A stretch of 64,000 bases of DNA from Comamonas sp. JUb58 (GTDB taxonomy: Bacteria > Pseudomonadota > Gammaproteobacteria > Burkholderiales > Burkholderiaceae_C), in assembly GCF_004364775.1 (NCBI RefSeq), contig NZ_SOAL01000018.1, positions 1-64,000 of the forward strand. Direction: 5' to 3'. Below the pieces are notes generated by a model, which worked only from the letters and a program-made list of their open reading frames with translations, ran no database searches and was not told the DNA's origin. A program made the position numbers and the translations under genes. Of this stretch, positions 42,937-51,995 are shown piece after piece. Each line of letters opens with the position of its first letter. Positions within the stretch are counted from its first letter, which is position 1.

Positions 42937-43566
42937 ATGCAGGCTTTACTTGCCCTATCCAGGGCTATCGACAGGCTCAATGCCTTCGTCGGCAAACATT
43001 CAATATGGCTGATCTTTGCCGCCACCTTCATCAGCGCCGCCAACGCCATCGTTCGCAAGGCCTTTGACGCCAGCTCCAATGCCTTCCTGGAAGTGCAGTG
43101 GTACCTGTTCGCCTGGTCCTTCTTGCTCGCCGCTGGCTACACCTTGCTGCACCGCGAGCATGTGCGTATTGACGTGATCAACTCGCGCCTGTCCAAGACC
43201 AAGCAGGTCTGGATCGACATCATCGGCTTTGCGTTCTTCCTCACCCCGCTGTGCCTCACCATCCTGTGGCTGAGCATGCCAGTGGTCATCCAGATGTACC
43301 AGTCCGGTGAAGTCTCGGGCAACCCGGGCGGCCTGATCCGCTGGCCCGTGTGGGCAGCAATCCCCGTAGGTATCACCTTGCTGATGCTCCAGGGCCTGTC
43401 CGAGCTGGTCAAGCGCATTGCGTTCTTGACGGGCGACGGCCCTGACCCAATGGGCAAGCTCAGCGACAAGAGCGCCGAGGAAGAGCTGGCCGAGGCACTG
43501 CGTGCCGAAGCTGAAATCAAGCAGGCGCAGGCCGCCGCAGCCCAGGCTGCAGCGCGCCAGGGCTAA
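42937..43566 (+). CDS. dctQ: TRAP transporter, small permease
   Basis: DctQ-type small permease of 209 residues with four helices (SIWLIFAATFISAANAIV, FLEVQWYLFAWSFLLAAGYTLL, WIDIIGFAFFLTPLCLTILWL, AAIPVGITLLMLQGLSEL). LHREHVRIDVINSRLS is typical. An acidic/Ala-rich C-terminal tail follows. TTGGAGACACC precedes the ATG, nearly the same leader as in front of the receptor gene dctP. dctM follows after 20 bp. Confidence 0.88.
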   Translation: MQALLALSRAIDRLNAFVGKHSIWLIFAATFISAANAIVRKAFDASSNAFLEVQWYLFAWSFLLAAGYTLLHREHVRIDVINSRLSKTKQVWIDIIGFAFFLTPLCLTILWLSMPVVIQMYQSGEVSGNPGGLIRWPVWAAIPVGITLLMLQGLSELVKRIAFLTGDGPDPMGKLSDKSAEEELAEALRAEAEIKQAQAAAAQAAARQG

Positions 43567-43586
43567 GGCCAGCCAGAGGACCTCAC

Positions 43587-45407
43587 ATGGAATTTCTCGT
43601 TACCAATTACGCCCCGATCATGTTCGCGGGCCTGATCGTCTTTCTGCTGCTTGGCTTTCCCGTGGCGTTCAGCCTGGGCGCTGCCGGCCTGATGTTCGGC
43701 TTTATCGGCATTGAACTCAATGTCTTCCCCTCGTCGGTGATGGCCTGGCTACCCCAGCGCCTGATCGGCATCATGGCCAACGACACCTTGCTGGCCGTGC
43801 CCTTCTTCACCTTGATGGGTTTGATACTGGAGCGCAGCGGCATGGCCGAGGACTTGCTCGACACGGTGGGCCAGGTCTTTGGCCCGATCCGTGGCGGTCT
43901 GGCCCTCGCGGTGATCTTTGTCGGCGCGCTGCTGGCTGCGACCACCGGTGTGGTGGCCGCATCGGTCATCTCCATGGGCCTGATCTCGCTGCCCATCATG
44001 CTGCGCTACGGCTATGACCGGCGCCTGGCCTCGGGTGTGATTGCCGCCTCGGGTACGCTGGCCCAGATCATTCCGCCATCGCTGGTGCTGATCCTGATGG
44101 CCGACCAGCTGGGCAAGAGCGTGGGCGACATGTACAAGGGCGCCTTCATCCCCGGCTTCATGCTGATGGGTCTGTATGTGGTCTGGGTCGCCTTCCTGGC
44201 CATCTTCAAGCCAAAGCTGGTGCCTGCACTGCCGGTTGAAGCCCGTATCTACCGCGAAGCCAATGGCAACGCCGGCTACACCTCGCTGATCGTGGTGATG
44301 GGCCTGTCGACCATTGTGGCGATCTTCCTGGCCAGCCATATGGCCGACATCCACACCTGGTGGGAAGGCCATCTGGTCACCGACGTGGCTACTGACGAAA
44401 AGATCGTGACGGCCATGTGCGGCGGCACCTTCATCGCCTTTGTGATCGCATCGATCAACCGCGTCTTCAAGCTGGGCCTGCTGTCCAAGCTGGCCGAGCG
44501 CGTGACCTTTGTGCTGATCCCGCCGCTGCTGCTGATCTTCCTGGTGCTGGGCACCATCTTCCTGGGCATCGCAACGCCTACCGAAGGCGGTGCGATGGGT
44601 GCCATGGCTGCGCTGATCATGGGCTTTGCCCGCAAGCGCCTGAACATGAACCTGCTCAAGCAGGCGCTGGGCTCGACCACCAAGCTCGCCAGCTTTGTGA
44701 TGTTCATCATGATTGGCGCGACCACCTTCAGCCTGGTGTTCCAGGCCGCTGACGGCCCCAAGTGGGTGGAGCATCTGCTGACCAGCCTGCCAGGCGGCCA
44801 GACCGGCTTTCTGATCGTGGTCAACATCATGATCTTCTTCCTGGCCTTCTTCTTGGACTACTTCGAGCTGTCCTTCATCGTCGTGCCGCTGCTCGGCCCG
44901 GTGGCCGAGAAGATGGGCATCGACCTGATCTGGTTCGGCGTGCTGCTGGCGGTCAATATGCAGACCTCGTTCATGCATCCGCCGTTCGGCTTTGCGCTGT
45001 TCTTCCTGCGATCGGTCGCGCCTGACAAGCAGTATGTGGACCGGGTCACGCACAAGGTGATCGAGCCGGTGACCACGATGCAGATCTACAAGGGTGCCGT
45101 GCCGTTTGTGCTGATCCAGCTGGTCATGGTCGGTGTGCTGATTGCCTTCCCCGGCATCGTGACCGGCGCGCTGGACAAACCGGTGGTCGTCGACATGCAG
45201 AAGATCGACGAGCAGATGATGAACCAGCTGGGCGACCACGACGGCGGCTACGGCGCAGACAACCCGTTTGCAACGCCCGACGCCCCTGTCGATGCTGGCG
45301 CCGCAGGCAGCACGCCCGCACCTGGCGCAGAAGGCTATGGATCGGACGACCCGGCCAAGGCCCTGCAGGATTCGCTGGGCACCGCCCCCGCTGCAGAAAG
45401 CAAATAA
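43587..45407 (+). CDS. dctM: TRAP transporter, large permease (long form)
   Basis: Large permease of 606 residues, well above the usual 430. The DctM core has many helices with FFTLMGLILERSGMAEDLLD and GTLAQIIPPSLVLILMAD near the N-terminus, and FLDYFELSFIVVPLLGP near the end. The extra length comes from an insertion of about 80 residues (about 215-310) with two more helices and a hydrophilic Gly/Ala/Pro/Asp-rich tail of about 65 residues. The group resembles TRAP systems annotated for mannitol or chloroaromatics; the substrate is unknown. Confidence 0.85.
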   Translation: MEFLVTNYAPIMFAGLIVFLLLGFPVAFSLGAAGLMFGFIGIELNVFPSSVMAWLPQRLIGIMANDTLLAVPFFTLMGLILERSGMAEDLLDTVGQVFGPIRGGLALAVIFVGALLAATTGVVAASVISMGLISLPIMLRYGYDRRLASGVIAASGTLAQIIPPSLVLILMADQLGKSVGDMYKGAFIPGFMLMGLYVVWVAFLAIFKPKLVPALPVEARIYREANGNAGYTSLIVVMGLSTIVAIFLASHMADIHTWWEGHLVTDVATDEKIVTAMCGGTFIAFVIASINRVFKLGLLSKLAERVTFVLIPPLLLIFLVLGTIFLGIATPTEGGAMGAMAALIMGFARKRLNMNLLKQALGSTTKLASFVMFIMIGATTFSLVFQAADGPKWVEHLLTSLPGGQTGFLIVVNIMIFFLAFFLDYFELSFIVVPLLGPVAEKMGIDLIWFGVLLAVNMQTSFMHPPFGFALFFLRSVAPDKQYVDRVTHKVIEPVTTMQIYKGAVPFVLIQLVMVGVLIAFPGIVTGALDKPVVVDMQKIDEQMMNQLGDHDGGYGADNPFATPDAPVDAGAAGSTPAPGAEGYGSDDPAKALQDSLGTAPAAESK

Positions 45408-45431
45408 AGGGCTCCCAGCCCATCACCCCCG

Positions 45432-45456
45432 AACCCTGGCTTGCCAGGGTTTTTTT
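45432..45456 (+). terminator. Rho-independent terminator of dctQM
   Basis: AACCCTGGC (45432-45440) pairs with GCCAGGGTT (45443-45451), followed by TTTTT. It ends the plus-strand TRAP permease operon. Confidence 0.9.
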
Positions 45457-45566
45457 ATGGCTGCCTGCAATCGGGCCCAGGCTCTTCTATGTGCCGGCTG
45501 CCTGCCCCCTGCAGCCCCTCTGAATGCGCCAACAAAGCACCAGCACTACCTTGTGCCCCATAGACG

Positions 45567-45592
45567 CAAAAAAGCCGCAGCAAGCTGCGGCT
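45567..45592 (-). terminator. Rho-independent terminator of dctP
   Basis: AGCCGCAG (45573-45580) pairs with CTGCGGCT (45585-45592), loop CAAG. On the minus strand it is followed by TTTTTTGCG. It lies about 46 bp past the dctP stop. Confidence 0.85.
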
Positions 45593-45638
45593 CTTGGCTG
45601 CTGCGACCAAGCCTCAATGGCCTGGCGCATGCTCCCGA

Positions 45639-46724
45639 TCAGGGCAGTTTGACCTGGGCCATGTACTGGTTGAACGGGTACTCGGAGAAGCGGTTCCACA
45701 GGATCTGGTCCTTCTGGAAGGCGCGCATGTCCTGGTGGATCTTCTTGAACTCGGGCGAGCGCGCTTCGTGTTCGGCAAAGGTTTCCATCGAGGCCTTGAA
45801 GCCAGCGTCCATCAGCTCCTTGGAGAAAGGCTTGAGCTGGGTCTTGTTGGCCACCAGGTTCTTCAGCGCGATGGGGTTGAGCACCTGGTACTTGGCGGTC
45901 ATGTCGGCTGCTGCCACGCGGGTGGCGGCGTCCAGGATGGCCTTGTTCTCAGGCGACAGCGCGTTGTACTTCTTGATGTTGATGAAGAACTCCAGATCGG
46001 CCGAGCCTTCCCACCAACCGGGGTAGTAGTAGAACGGCGCCACCTTGTTGAAGCCCAGCTTTTCATCGTCGTAAGGACCAACGAATTCCACGGCATCCAG
46101 GGTGCCCTTTTCCAGCGCCTGGTACACGTCACCAGCAGGCATGTTTTGCGCCACCACGCCCAGCTTGGCCATGGCCTCGCCGAACACGCCGCCGCCCATG
46201 CGCATCTTCAGGCCCTTCAGGTCGGCCACGGTCTTGATTTCCTTGCGGTACCAGCCGCCCATCTGGGTGGTGGTGTTACCGGCCGATGCGGTCTTGAAGT
46301 TGTACTTCTCAAAGAAGGCATCGAGGAGCTTGCGGCCGTTGCCGTGGTCCTTCCAGCCCGCCATCTGCAGGGTGGTCAGGCCAAAGGGCACCGCGCAGCT
46401 GAATGCGAAGATTGGGTCCTTGCCGGTGAAGTAGTAGGCCGCCGTCTGGGCCATGTCGATGGTGTCGCCTTGCAGCGCATCGACCACGCCGAACGCGGGC
46501 ATCAGCTCGCCTGCGGGGTGGACCGAGATTTCAAACTTGCCGCCCGACATGGCCTTGACGGCCGAGGACAGCTTTTCGGCAGAGCCGAAGATGGTGTCGA
46601 GCGACTTGGGGAAGCTCGATGCCAGGCGCCAGCGCACTGCTGCCTGCGCATGCACCGCCGGCGCTACCCCAGCAGCCAGAACGCCAGCGATACCGGCATT
46701 TTTGATAAGCGAACGACGATCCAT
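45639..46724 (-). CDS. dctP: TRAP transporter solute receptor, Tat-exported
   Basis: Periplasmic receptor of 361 residues. The N-terminus MDRRSLIKNAGIAGVLAAG carries a twin-arginine motif, so it is folded before export. The mature protein begins VRWRLASSFPKSLDTIFGSAEKL and has FVGPYDDEKLGF and WWEGSADLEFF, typical of TRAP receptors grouped with mannitol/chloroaromatic systems. TTGGAG 7 bp before ATG 46724 supports the start. It is on the opposite strand to dctQM, converging on it, yet is the only receptor nearby and most likely its partner. Confidence 0.88.
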   Translation of the reverse strand: MDRRSLIKNAGIAGVLAAGVAPAVHAQAAVRWRLASSFPKSLDTIFGSAEKLSSAVKAMSGGKFEISVHPAGELMPAFGVVDALQGDTIDMAQTAAYYFTGKDPIFAFSCAVPFGLTTLQMAGWKDHGNGRKLLDAFFEKYNFKTASAGNTTTQMGGWYRKEIKTVADLKGLKMRMGGGVFGEAMAKLGVVAQNMPAGDVYQALEKGTLDAVEFVGPYDDEKLGFNKVAPFYYYPGWWEGSADLEFFINIKKYNALSPENKAILDAATRVAAADMTAKYQVLNPIALKNLVANKTQLKPFSKELMDAGFKASMETFAEHEARSPEFKKIHQDMRAFQKDQILWNRFSEYPFNQYMAQVKLP

Positions 46725-46925
46725 GTATGTCTCCAATTATTTGTAGAAAGTAAAGGTAGCTATCCTGCCATAGGCGCATGCCGCTTTTAGCTTTGCAAAT
46801 TGTAGAAATGGTTGCAGAAGTGACTTCAGCGGGTTTTCCCCAGAGTAGGACAAAGGATTTTGTTCGCATTGCGCCACAGGCCGTGCAAACCCGCAGCGGC
46901 CCCGGCGCAGCGCTGTCGCAGACAA

Positions 46926-46956
46926 CAAAAAGCCCGGTACGCGAACGACCGGGCTT
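46926..46956 (-). terminator. Rho-independent terminator of the dxs operon
   Basis: AAGCCCGGT (46930-46938) pairs with ACCGGGCTT (46948-46956). On the minus strand it is followed by TTTGTTG. It lies 34 bp past the dxs stop codon. Confidence 0.85.
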
Positions 46957-46990
46957 GTCGGTGGGCGCCAGGCGCCGGCCTGGCAGTGGA

Positions 46991-48904
46991 TCAGGCCGCC
47001 GCGCTCTGGCCGGCTGCAGCCTCGGGCAGCGCAAAGCGTTCGCGGATGCTGCGCTCGATGCCAGCGGCATCCAGGCCCTGCATGGCCATCAGCTTGGCCG
47101 GGTCGCCATGCTCGATGAAGACATCGGGGAGGCCGAGTTGCAGCACGGGCACATCGATATGCAGTTCCTGCAGCGCTTCAAGCACGGCACTGCCAGCGCC
47201 GCCCATCAGGCAGCCGTCTTCCACGGTAACCAGGGCATCGTGGCTTTCCGCCACTTGTTGCAGCAGCTCGGTGTCAAGCGGCTTGGCCCAGCGCATGTTC
47301 ACCACGCTGGCGTTCAGCGCCTCGCCCGCCTGCAAGGCCGGGTAGAGCAAGCTGCCAAAGGCCAGGATGGCGATGCGCGGGCGGCCGGCCACGGCAGGCT
47401 GGGCCTGGCGGCGGATCTCACCCTTGCCAAAGGGCAGGCCTTCCAGCGACTCGAGCGGTGCCACACCGGCACCGGCGCCACGCGGGTAGCGCACGGTCAC
47501 CGGGTGGTTCTGCGCAAAGGCGGTGCTCAGCAGCTGGCGGCATTCGCGCTCATCGGCGGGGCAGGCCACGCTCATATTGGGGATGGCGCGGGTAAAGGCG
47601 ATGTCGTAATTGCCGGCATGGGTGGCGCCATCGGCACCTACCAGACCGGCGCGGTCCAGTGCAAACACGACGGGCAGGTTTTGCAGTGCCACATCGTGGA
47701 TCAGCTGGTCATAGCCGCGCTGCAGAAAGGTCGAGTAGATGGCGACCACGGGCTTGAGCCCTTCGCAGGCCAGGCCGGCGGCAAAGGTCACGCTGTGCTG
47801 CTCGGCGATGCCGACGTCGAAGTAGCGCTTGGGAAAGCGCTTTTCAAACTCGACCATGCCGGAGCCTTCGCGCATCGCCGGGGTGATCGCGACCAGGCGC
47901 TCGTCCTGGGCGGCCATGTCACAGAGCCAGTGGCCAAACACCTGGGTAAAGGTCGGCTTGGGCGGCGTGGCGGGCTTGACCAGGCCGATGGCCGGGTCGA
48001 ACTTGCCCGGGCCGTGGTAGGCGACGGGATCGGCTTCGGCCAGCTTGTAGCCCTGGCCCTTTTTGGTGACCACATGCAGAAACTGCGGGCCCTTGAGCTG
48101 GCGGATGTTTTCCAGAGTCGGGATCAGCGAATCGAGGTCATGGCCATCGATGGGGCCGATGTAGTTGAAGCCGAAGTTCTCGAACAAGGTGGCAGGCACC
48201 ACCATGCCCTTGGCCTGCTGCTCCAGGCGCTTGGCCAGTTCCAGCAGCGGCGGCACCTGCTTGAGCACGCTCTTGCCCACGCCACGCGCCTTGGCATAGA
48301 ACTGGCCGCTCATCAGCTGCGCCAGGTAGCGGTTCAGCGCGCCCACCGGCGGGCTGATGCTCATGTCGTTGTCATTCAGGATCACCAGCAGGTTGGCATC
48401 GCTGACGCCGGCGTTGTTCAGTGCTTCGAAGGCCATGCCGGCGGTCATCGCGCCATCGCCAATGATGGCTACGGCCTGGTGGTCGCTGCCCTTGATCTTG
48501 AAGGCCTCGGCCATGCCCAGCGCCGCCGAGATGCTGGTCGACGAGTGGGCGGTGCCAAAGGCGTCGTATTCGCTCTCGCTGCGCAGCGGGAAGCCCGAGA
48601 TGCCACCCCACTGGCGCAGGCCCTGCATGCGGTCGCGGCGGCCGGTCAGAATCTTGTGCGGGTAGGTCTGGTGGCCCACATCCCAGACAAAGCGGTCGTG
48701 GGGCGTGTCATAGACGGCGTGCAGCGCGATCGTCAGCTCCACCGTGCCCAGGTTGGAGCTCAGGTGGCCGCCGGTCTTGGACACGCTCTCGAGCACAAAT
48801 TCCCGCAGCTCACGCGCCAGGGTCTTGAGCTCGGCGCGCGACATCTTGCGCAGATCCGCCGGGTCGTTGACGGTGGCTAGCAGGGGAAAGGTCTTCGTGG
48901 ACAT
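46991..48904 (-). CDS. dxs: 1-deoxy-D-xylulose-5-phosphate synthase
   Basis: Thiamine diphosphate enzyme of 637 residues that condenses pyruvate and glyceraldehyde 3-phosphate, the first step of the MEP isoprenoid pathway. TPP and metal motifs are [15 protein letters not shown] and [15 protein letters not shown]. The central and C-terminal transketolase domains ([30 protein letters not shown]) are intact. ispA and xseB lie upstream; 125 bp separates dxs from ispA. Confidence 0.96.
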   Translation of the reverse strand: MSTKTFPLLATVNDPADLRKMSRAELKTLARELREFVLESVSKTGGHLSSNLGTVELTIALHAVYDTPHDRFVWDVGHQTYPHKILTGRRDRMQGLRQWGGISGFPLRSESEYDAFGTAHSSTSISAALGMAEAFKIKGSDHQAVAIIGDGAMTAGMAFEALNNAGVSDANLLVILNDNDMSISPPVGALNRYLAQLMSGQFYAKARGVGKSVLKQVPPLLELAKRLEQQAKGMVVPATLFENFGFNYIGPIDGHDLDSLIPTLENIRQLKGPQFLHVVTKKGQGYKLAEADPVAYHGPGKFDPAIGLVKPATPPKPTFTQVFGHWLCDMAAQDERLVAITPAMREGSGMVEFEKRFPKRYFDVGIAEQHSVTFAAGLACEGLKPVVAIYSTFLQRGYDQLIHDVALQNLPVVFALDRAGLVGADGATHAGNYDIAFTRAIPNMSVACPADERECRQLLSTAFAQNHPVTVRYPRGAGAGVAPLESLEGLPFGKGEIRRQAQPAVAGRPRIAILAFGSLLYPALQAGEALNASVVNMRWAKPLDTELLQQVAESHDALVTVEDGCLMGGAGSAVLEALQELHIDVPVLQLGLPDVFIEHGDPAKLMAMQGLDAAGIERSIRERFALPEAAAGQSAAA

Positions 48905-49029
48905 ACTATGGTTTGGTCACTTGCTACGCATACCTCGGAAGCATCCGCGCAGTTTTTTTACTGGAATGGCAAGGGGCTATGTTAGCGCCTTGAGCCCGGT
49001 TAAGCCGTCACAAGGCGCATTTGGCCTAC

Positions 49030-49938
49030 TCAATGGCTGCGGCGCACCACCATGTCGGCCAGGGCAGCCAGCGCCGCCGTCTGGGGCAAACCACTGCCCG
49101 CCAGCGCCTGCTGGGCCTCGGCCAGCAGCTCATGGGCATAGTCGCGCGCGGGCTGCAGGCCCATCAGCGATACATAGGTGGGCTTGTCGTTGTCGGCATC
49201 CTTGCCGGCCGTCTTGCCCAGAGTGGCAGAGTCGGCCACCACATCGAGCACATCGTCGATCACCTGGAAAGCCAGTCCCAGGGCCGCGCCGTATTGCTTC
49301 AGCGCTGCAAGCGCTGCGCCCTGGATGCCGGCACAGGTGGCGCCCATCTCGACGCTGGCTTGCAGCAGCGCACCGGTCTTGAGCTTGTGCATCTGCTGGA
49401 GCTGGTCGCGTGTCAACTGCTTGCCGACGCTGGCCAGGTCGATGGCCTGGCCACCGGCCATGCCGTTGTAGCCCGCAGCCCAGGCCAGCTGGCGGCACAG
49501 GCGCGCCTGCACGCCATCGGAGATGGCACTGCCCTCGGGCACCAGAATCTCGAAAGCCAGCGCCTGCAGCGCATCGCCCGCCAGCAGCGCCTGGGCCTGG
49601 CCAAACTGCACATGGACCGTGGGCTTGCCACGGCGCAGCACATCGTTGTCCATGCAGGGCATGTCGTCATGCACCAGCGAATAGGCATGGATCAGCTCCA
49701 CCGCGCAGCCGGCGCGCAAGGCGGCCTCTGCCTGGGCAGCATCCAACTGGCCTACGGCCTGGGCGGCTGCCAGCACCAGCAAGGGGCGCAGGCGCTTGCC
49801 GCCGTCGAGCACGGCGTAGCGCATGGGCTCGCCCAGGTTGGCGGGGGCATCGGCGGCAATCCACAGCGTGAGGGCGTCTTCGACGCGGGCAAGTTCCTGG
49901 CTGCACCAGAGTGCAAAATTATCGTGCGCTGAAGTCAT
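49030..49938 (-). CDS. ispA: Farnesyl diphosphate synthase
   Basis: Trans-prenyltransferase of 302 residues that makes farnesyl diphosphate from IPP and DMAPP. The first Asp-rich motif is DDMPCMDND and the second DDVLDVVAD. GGKRLRPLLV and GGQAIDLAS are family motifs. It begins 9 bp after xseB and feeds the products of the MEP pathway whose first gene, dxs, follows. Confidence 0.95.
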   Translation of the reverse strand: MTSAHDNFALWCSQELARVEDALTLWIAADAPANLGEPMRYAVLDGGKRLRPLLVLAAAQAVGQLDAAQAEAALRAGCAVELIHAYSLVHDDMPCMDNDVLRRGKPTVHVQFGQAQALLAGDALQALAFEILVPEGSAISDGVQARLCRQLAWAAGYNGMAGGQAIDLASVGKQLTRDQLQQMHKLKTGALLQASVEMGATCAGIQGAALAALKQYGAALGLAFQVIDDVLDVVADSATLGKTAGKDADNDKPTYVSLMGLQPARDYAHELLAEAQQALAGSGLPQTAALAALADMVVRRSH

Positions 49939-49947
49939 TGTTAGAAC

Positions 49948-50205
49948 TTATTCCTCGCTGGTCCAGGGCTTGAGCTGGCCCTCATCCAGTACTTTGATCT
50001 GGTCCTGCACCGCTTCGAGCTTGCCCCGGCAGAACGCCAGCAGCACCGCGCCGCGCTGGTAGGCGGCCAGCATGTCCCCCAAAGGCAGCTGACCGGACTC
50101 GATGCGCGCGACCAGGCCTTCGAGCTCCTGCAGCGCGCTTTCGTAGTTATCGGGTTCGGGCAGGTCTGGCGTGGCAGACGTCTTGGAAGCAGTGGCCTTG
50201 GGCAT
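49948..50205 (-). CDS. xseB: Exodeoxyribonuclease VII small subunit
   Basis: Small subunit of 85 residues. The family core is [32 protein letters not shown] with the [10 protein letters not shown] tail. It forms the single-strand exonuclease with XseA, encoded elsewhere. ATG 50205 fits the family length; the frame stays open upstream but the sequence there is not conserved. It leads the xseB-ispA-dxs order that is common in proteobacteria. Confidence 0.93.
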   Translation of the reverse strand: MPKATASKTSATPDLPEPDNYESALQELEGLVARIESGQLPLGDMLAAYQRGAVLLAFCRGKLEAVQDQIKVLDEGQLKPWTSEE

Positions 50206-50601
50206 GGGCAAAGGGGGCAGACAGCGTGCCCAGGTGCATGGATGTAAAGGCTCGATTTTAGGCGCATGGGAAGCGACCGCGAACACAGCGGCGACCGCGC
50301 ACGCTGGCGCAGGCTGCCGGCCGGCGCCAATTCCCACAAAAAAACCTGGCGATCTATGGTGAAATAAGAGGCTGCAGCTATCAATTTGATAATATCGGCA
50401 GCCTGTCGATGCCATTGCCAACCCGTGACAAGCCCTGTCATTTATGACAATTCACGCATGGACAGAACGGGAATAACCCCACTGGGTATAATCCCATTTT
50501 TCGCGAAACCGGCCATCCTTTGTTGTTGCTGCCGGTTTTATTTTTTTCTCCGCGTGCGCACGCGCACCCTCCCTGTGGGGAGTCTTTAGGTCAGGTCACC
50601 C
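50206..50601. other. 396-bp divergent region upstream of xseB and the Rieske gene
   Basis: No gene is supported. A perfect -10 TATAAT lies at 50487-50492 within GGGTATAATCCC, but no well-spaced -35 is seen. AGCTATCAATTTGAT at 50376-50390 is one of the recurring GCTATC/GATAGC motifs. The run TTTTATTTTTTTCT at 50536-50549 lies in front of the oxygenase gene. Confidence 0.45.
50436..50449. promoter_or_regulatory. Operator-like palindrome TGTCAT-tt-ATGACA
   Basis: A 14-bp inverted repeat lies about 38 bp upstream of the TATAAT at 50487 and 152 bp before the oxygenase start. A second TGACA lies 14 bp to its left (50426-50430). It could be the site of a regulator of the oxygenase gene. Confidence 0.4.
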
Positions 50602-51741
50602 ATGTCTGATTTAAGTCTTCAACTGCAGCAGGCCGCAAGCCAACTTCCAGTTTCAAGCTACTTTGATCAAGCGCTGTTTGAGCGCGAGATGCAAACCATC
50701 TTCCAGCACGGCCCCAAGTATGTGGGCCACCAACTGGCGATTCCCGAGATTGGCGACTACTACGCCCTTCCCCATGAGAAGGAAGGGCGCGCCCTGGTGC
50801 GCAATGCCGCAGGCCAGGCCGAGCTGATCTCCAACGTCTGCCGCCACCGCCAAGCCGTGATGCTCAAGGGCCGCGGCTCGCTGAACCACCAGCAAAAGGG
50901 CAGCGCTGGCGGCAATATCGTCTGCCCACTGCACCGCTGGACCTACAGCCCCAGCGGCGAACTGCTGGGCGCGCCGCATTTTGCACAGGACCCCTGCCTC
51001 AACCTGAACAACTACAAGTTGCAGGAATGGAATGGCCTGCTGTTCGAGGACAACGGCCGCAACATCCAGGCTGACCTGGCCAATATGGGCCCAGCTGCTG
51101 CGCTGAGCTTTGATGGCTTTGTGCTCAACCATGTCGAGATGCACGAGTGCAACTACAACTGGAAGACCTTCATCGAGGTCTACCTGGAGGACTACCACGT
51201 CGGCCCCTTCCACCCCGGACTGGGCAACTTCGTCACCTGTGACGATCTGAAGTGGGAGTTTGCCAAGGAGTACTCGGTGCAGACTGTGGGCGTGGCACCC
51301 ACCTTTGCCAAGCCTGGATCGGACATCTACAAGACCTGGCACGAGGTGTTGCTGAACTTCCGCGACGGCAAGATGCCCGAGCATGGCGCGATCTGGCTGA
51401 CCTACTACCCTCACATCATGGTGGAGTGGTACCCGCATGTGCTGACGGTCTCGACCCTGCACCCCGTCGGCCCGGACAAGACCATGAACGTGGTGGAGTT
51501 CTACTACCCCGAGGAAATCAGCGCCTTCGAGCCCGAGTTTGTGCAGGCCCAGCGCGCCGCCTATATGGAGACTGCCATCGAGGACGATGAGATCGCCGAG
51601 CGCATGGATGCTGGCCGCAAGGCCTTGTATGAGCGCGGCGACAACGAAGTCGGCCCCTACCAGAGTCCGATGGAAGACGGCATGCAGCACTTCCACGAGT
51701 GGTATCGGGGTATGATGCAGGCCGCTGTTCCAGACAAGTGA
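50602..51741 (+). CDS. Rieske non-haem iron oxygenase, catalytic subunit
   Basis: Ring-hydroxylating oxygenase alpha subunit-like protein of 379 residues. The Rieske [2Fe-2S] ligands are Cys80-x-His82 and Cys108-x2-His111 (CRHR and CPLHRW). The mononuclear iron site is at EDYHVGPFHPG (His199, His204) with a nearby Asp as electron bridge. No beta subunit or reductase is adjacent, so it resembles three-component or carnitine/stachydrine-type enzymes that work with an external reductase. The substrate is unknown. The leader is long and AT-rich near 50540. Confidence 0.88.
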   Translation: MSDLSLQLQQAASQLPVSSYFDQALFEREMQTIFQHGPKYVGHQLAIPEIGDYYALPHEKEGRALVRNAAGQAELISNVCRHRQAVMLKGRGSLNHQQKGSAGGNIVCPLHRWTYSPSGELLGAPHFAQDPCLNLNNYKLQEWNGLLFEDNGRNIQADLANMGPAAALSFDGFVLNHVEMHECNYNWKTFIEVYLEDYHVGPFHPGLGNFVTCDDLKWEFAKEYSVQTVGVAPTFAKPGSDIYKTWHEVLLNFRDGKMPEHGAIWLTYYPHIMVEWYPHVLTVSTLHPVGPDKTMNVVEFYYPEEISAFEPEFVQAQRAAYMETAIEDDEIAERMDAGRKALYERGDNEVGPYQSPMEDGMQHFHEWYRGMMQAAVPDK

Positions 51742-51799
51742 TCTGCCACAGCCAGGCACTCCCAACTATTTAGACCCTCAGATAGCTGTCAGGGACGCT

Positions 51800-51955
51800 T
51801 TGCATAACCCTCGCCAAGCGGGATGGATGCGGATCGGGATGAGACGCAAGGCGTCTTTTGCAGTCAATAGCCGTAGCTATTGACAAGGAAGACAACGCAG
51901 CGGATCGCCCGAGACCGCGTTCAGACCACGGCAGGGAGTTTTGCAGAGGGTTCCT
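51800..51955. mobile_element. Second, diverged copy of the inverted-repeat element family
   Basis: AACCCTC (51806-51812) and GAGGGTT (51946-51952) mark the ends. Inside are GACGC/GCGTC (51843-51855) and TCAATAGC/GCTATTGA (51864-51883). The core shares the order GATG-GA-GC-AGGCG, CAATAGCcg-GCTATT, AGGA, CAACG-GCAG and CGCCC with the element at 2322-2589, so the two appear related. It is non-coding and lies between the Rieske and DMT genes. Confidence 0.55.
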
Positions 51956-51995
51956 TACGCTCCGCGATAGCAGCTTTTTTCATTAAAGATCTCCC

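Noticed and set aside
46778-48880. A 700-codon plus-strand open frame opposite dxs
   Set aside because: Composition is typical of an antisense shadow and dxs is clearly coding on the minus strand.
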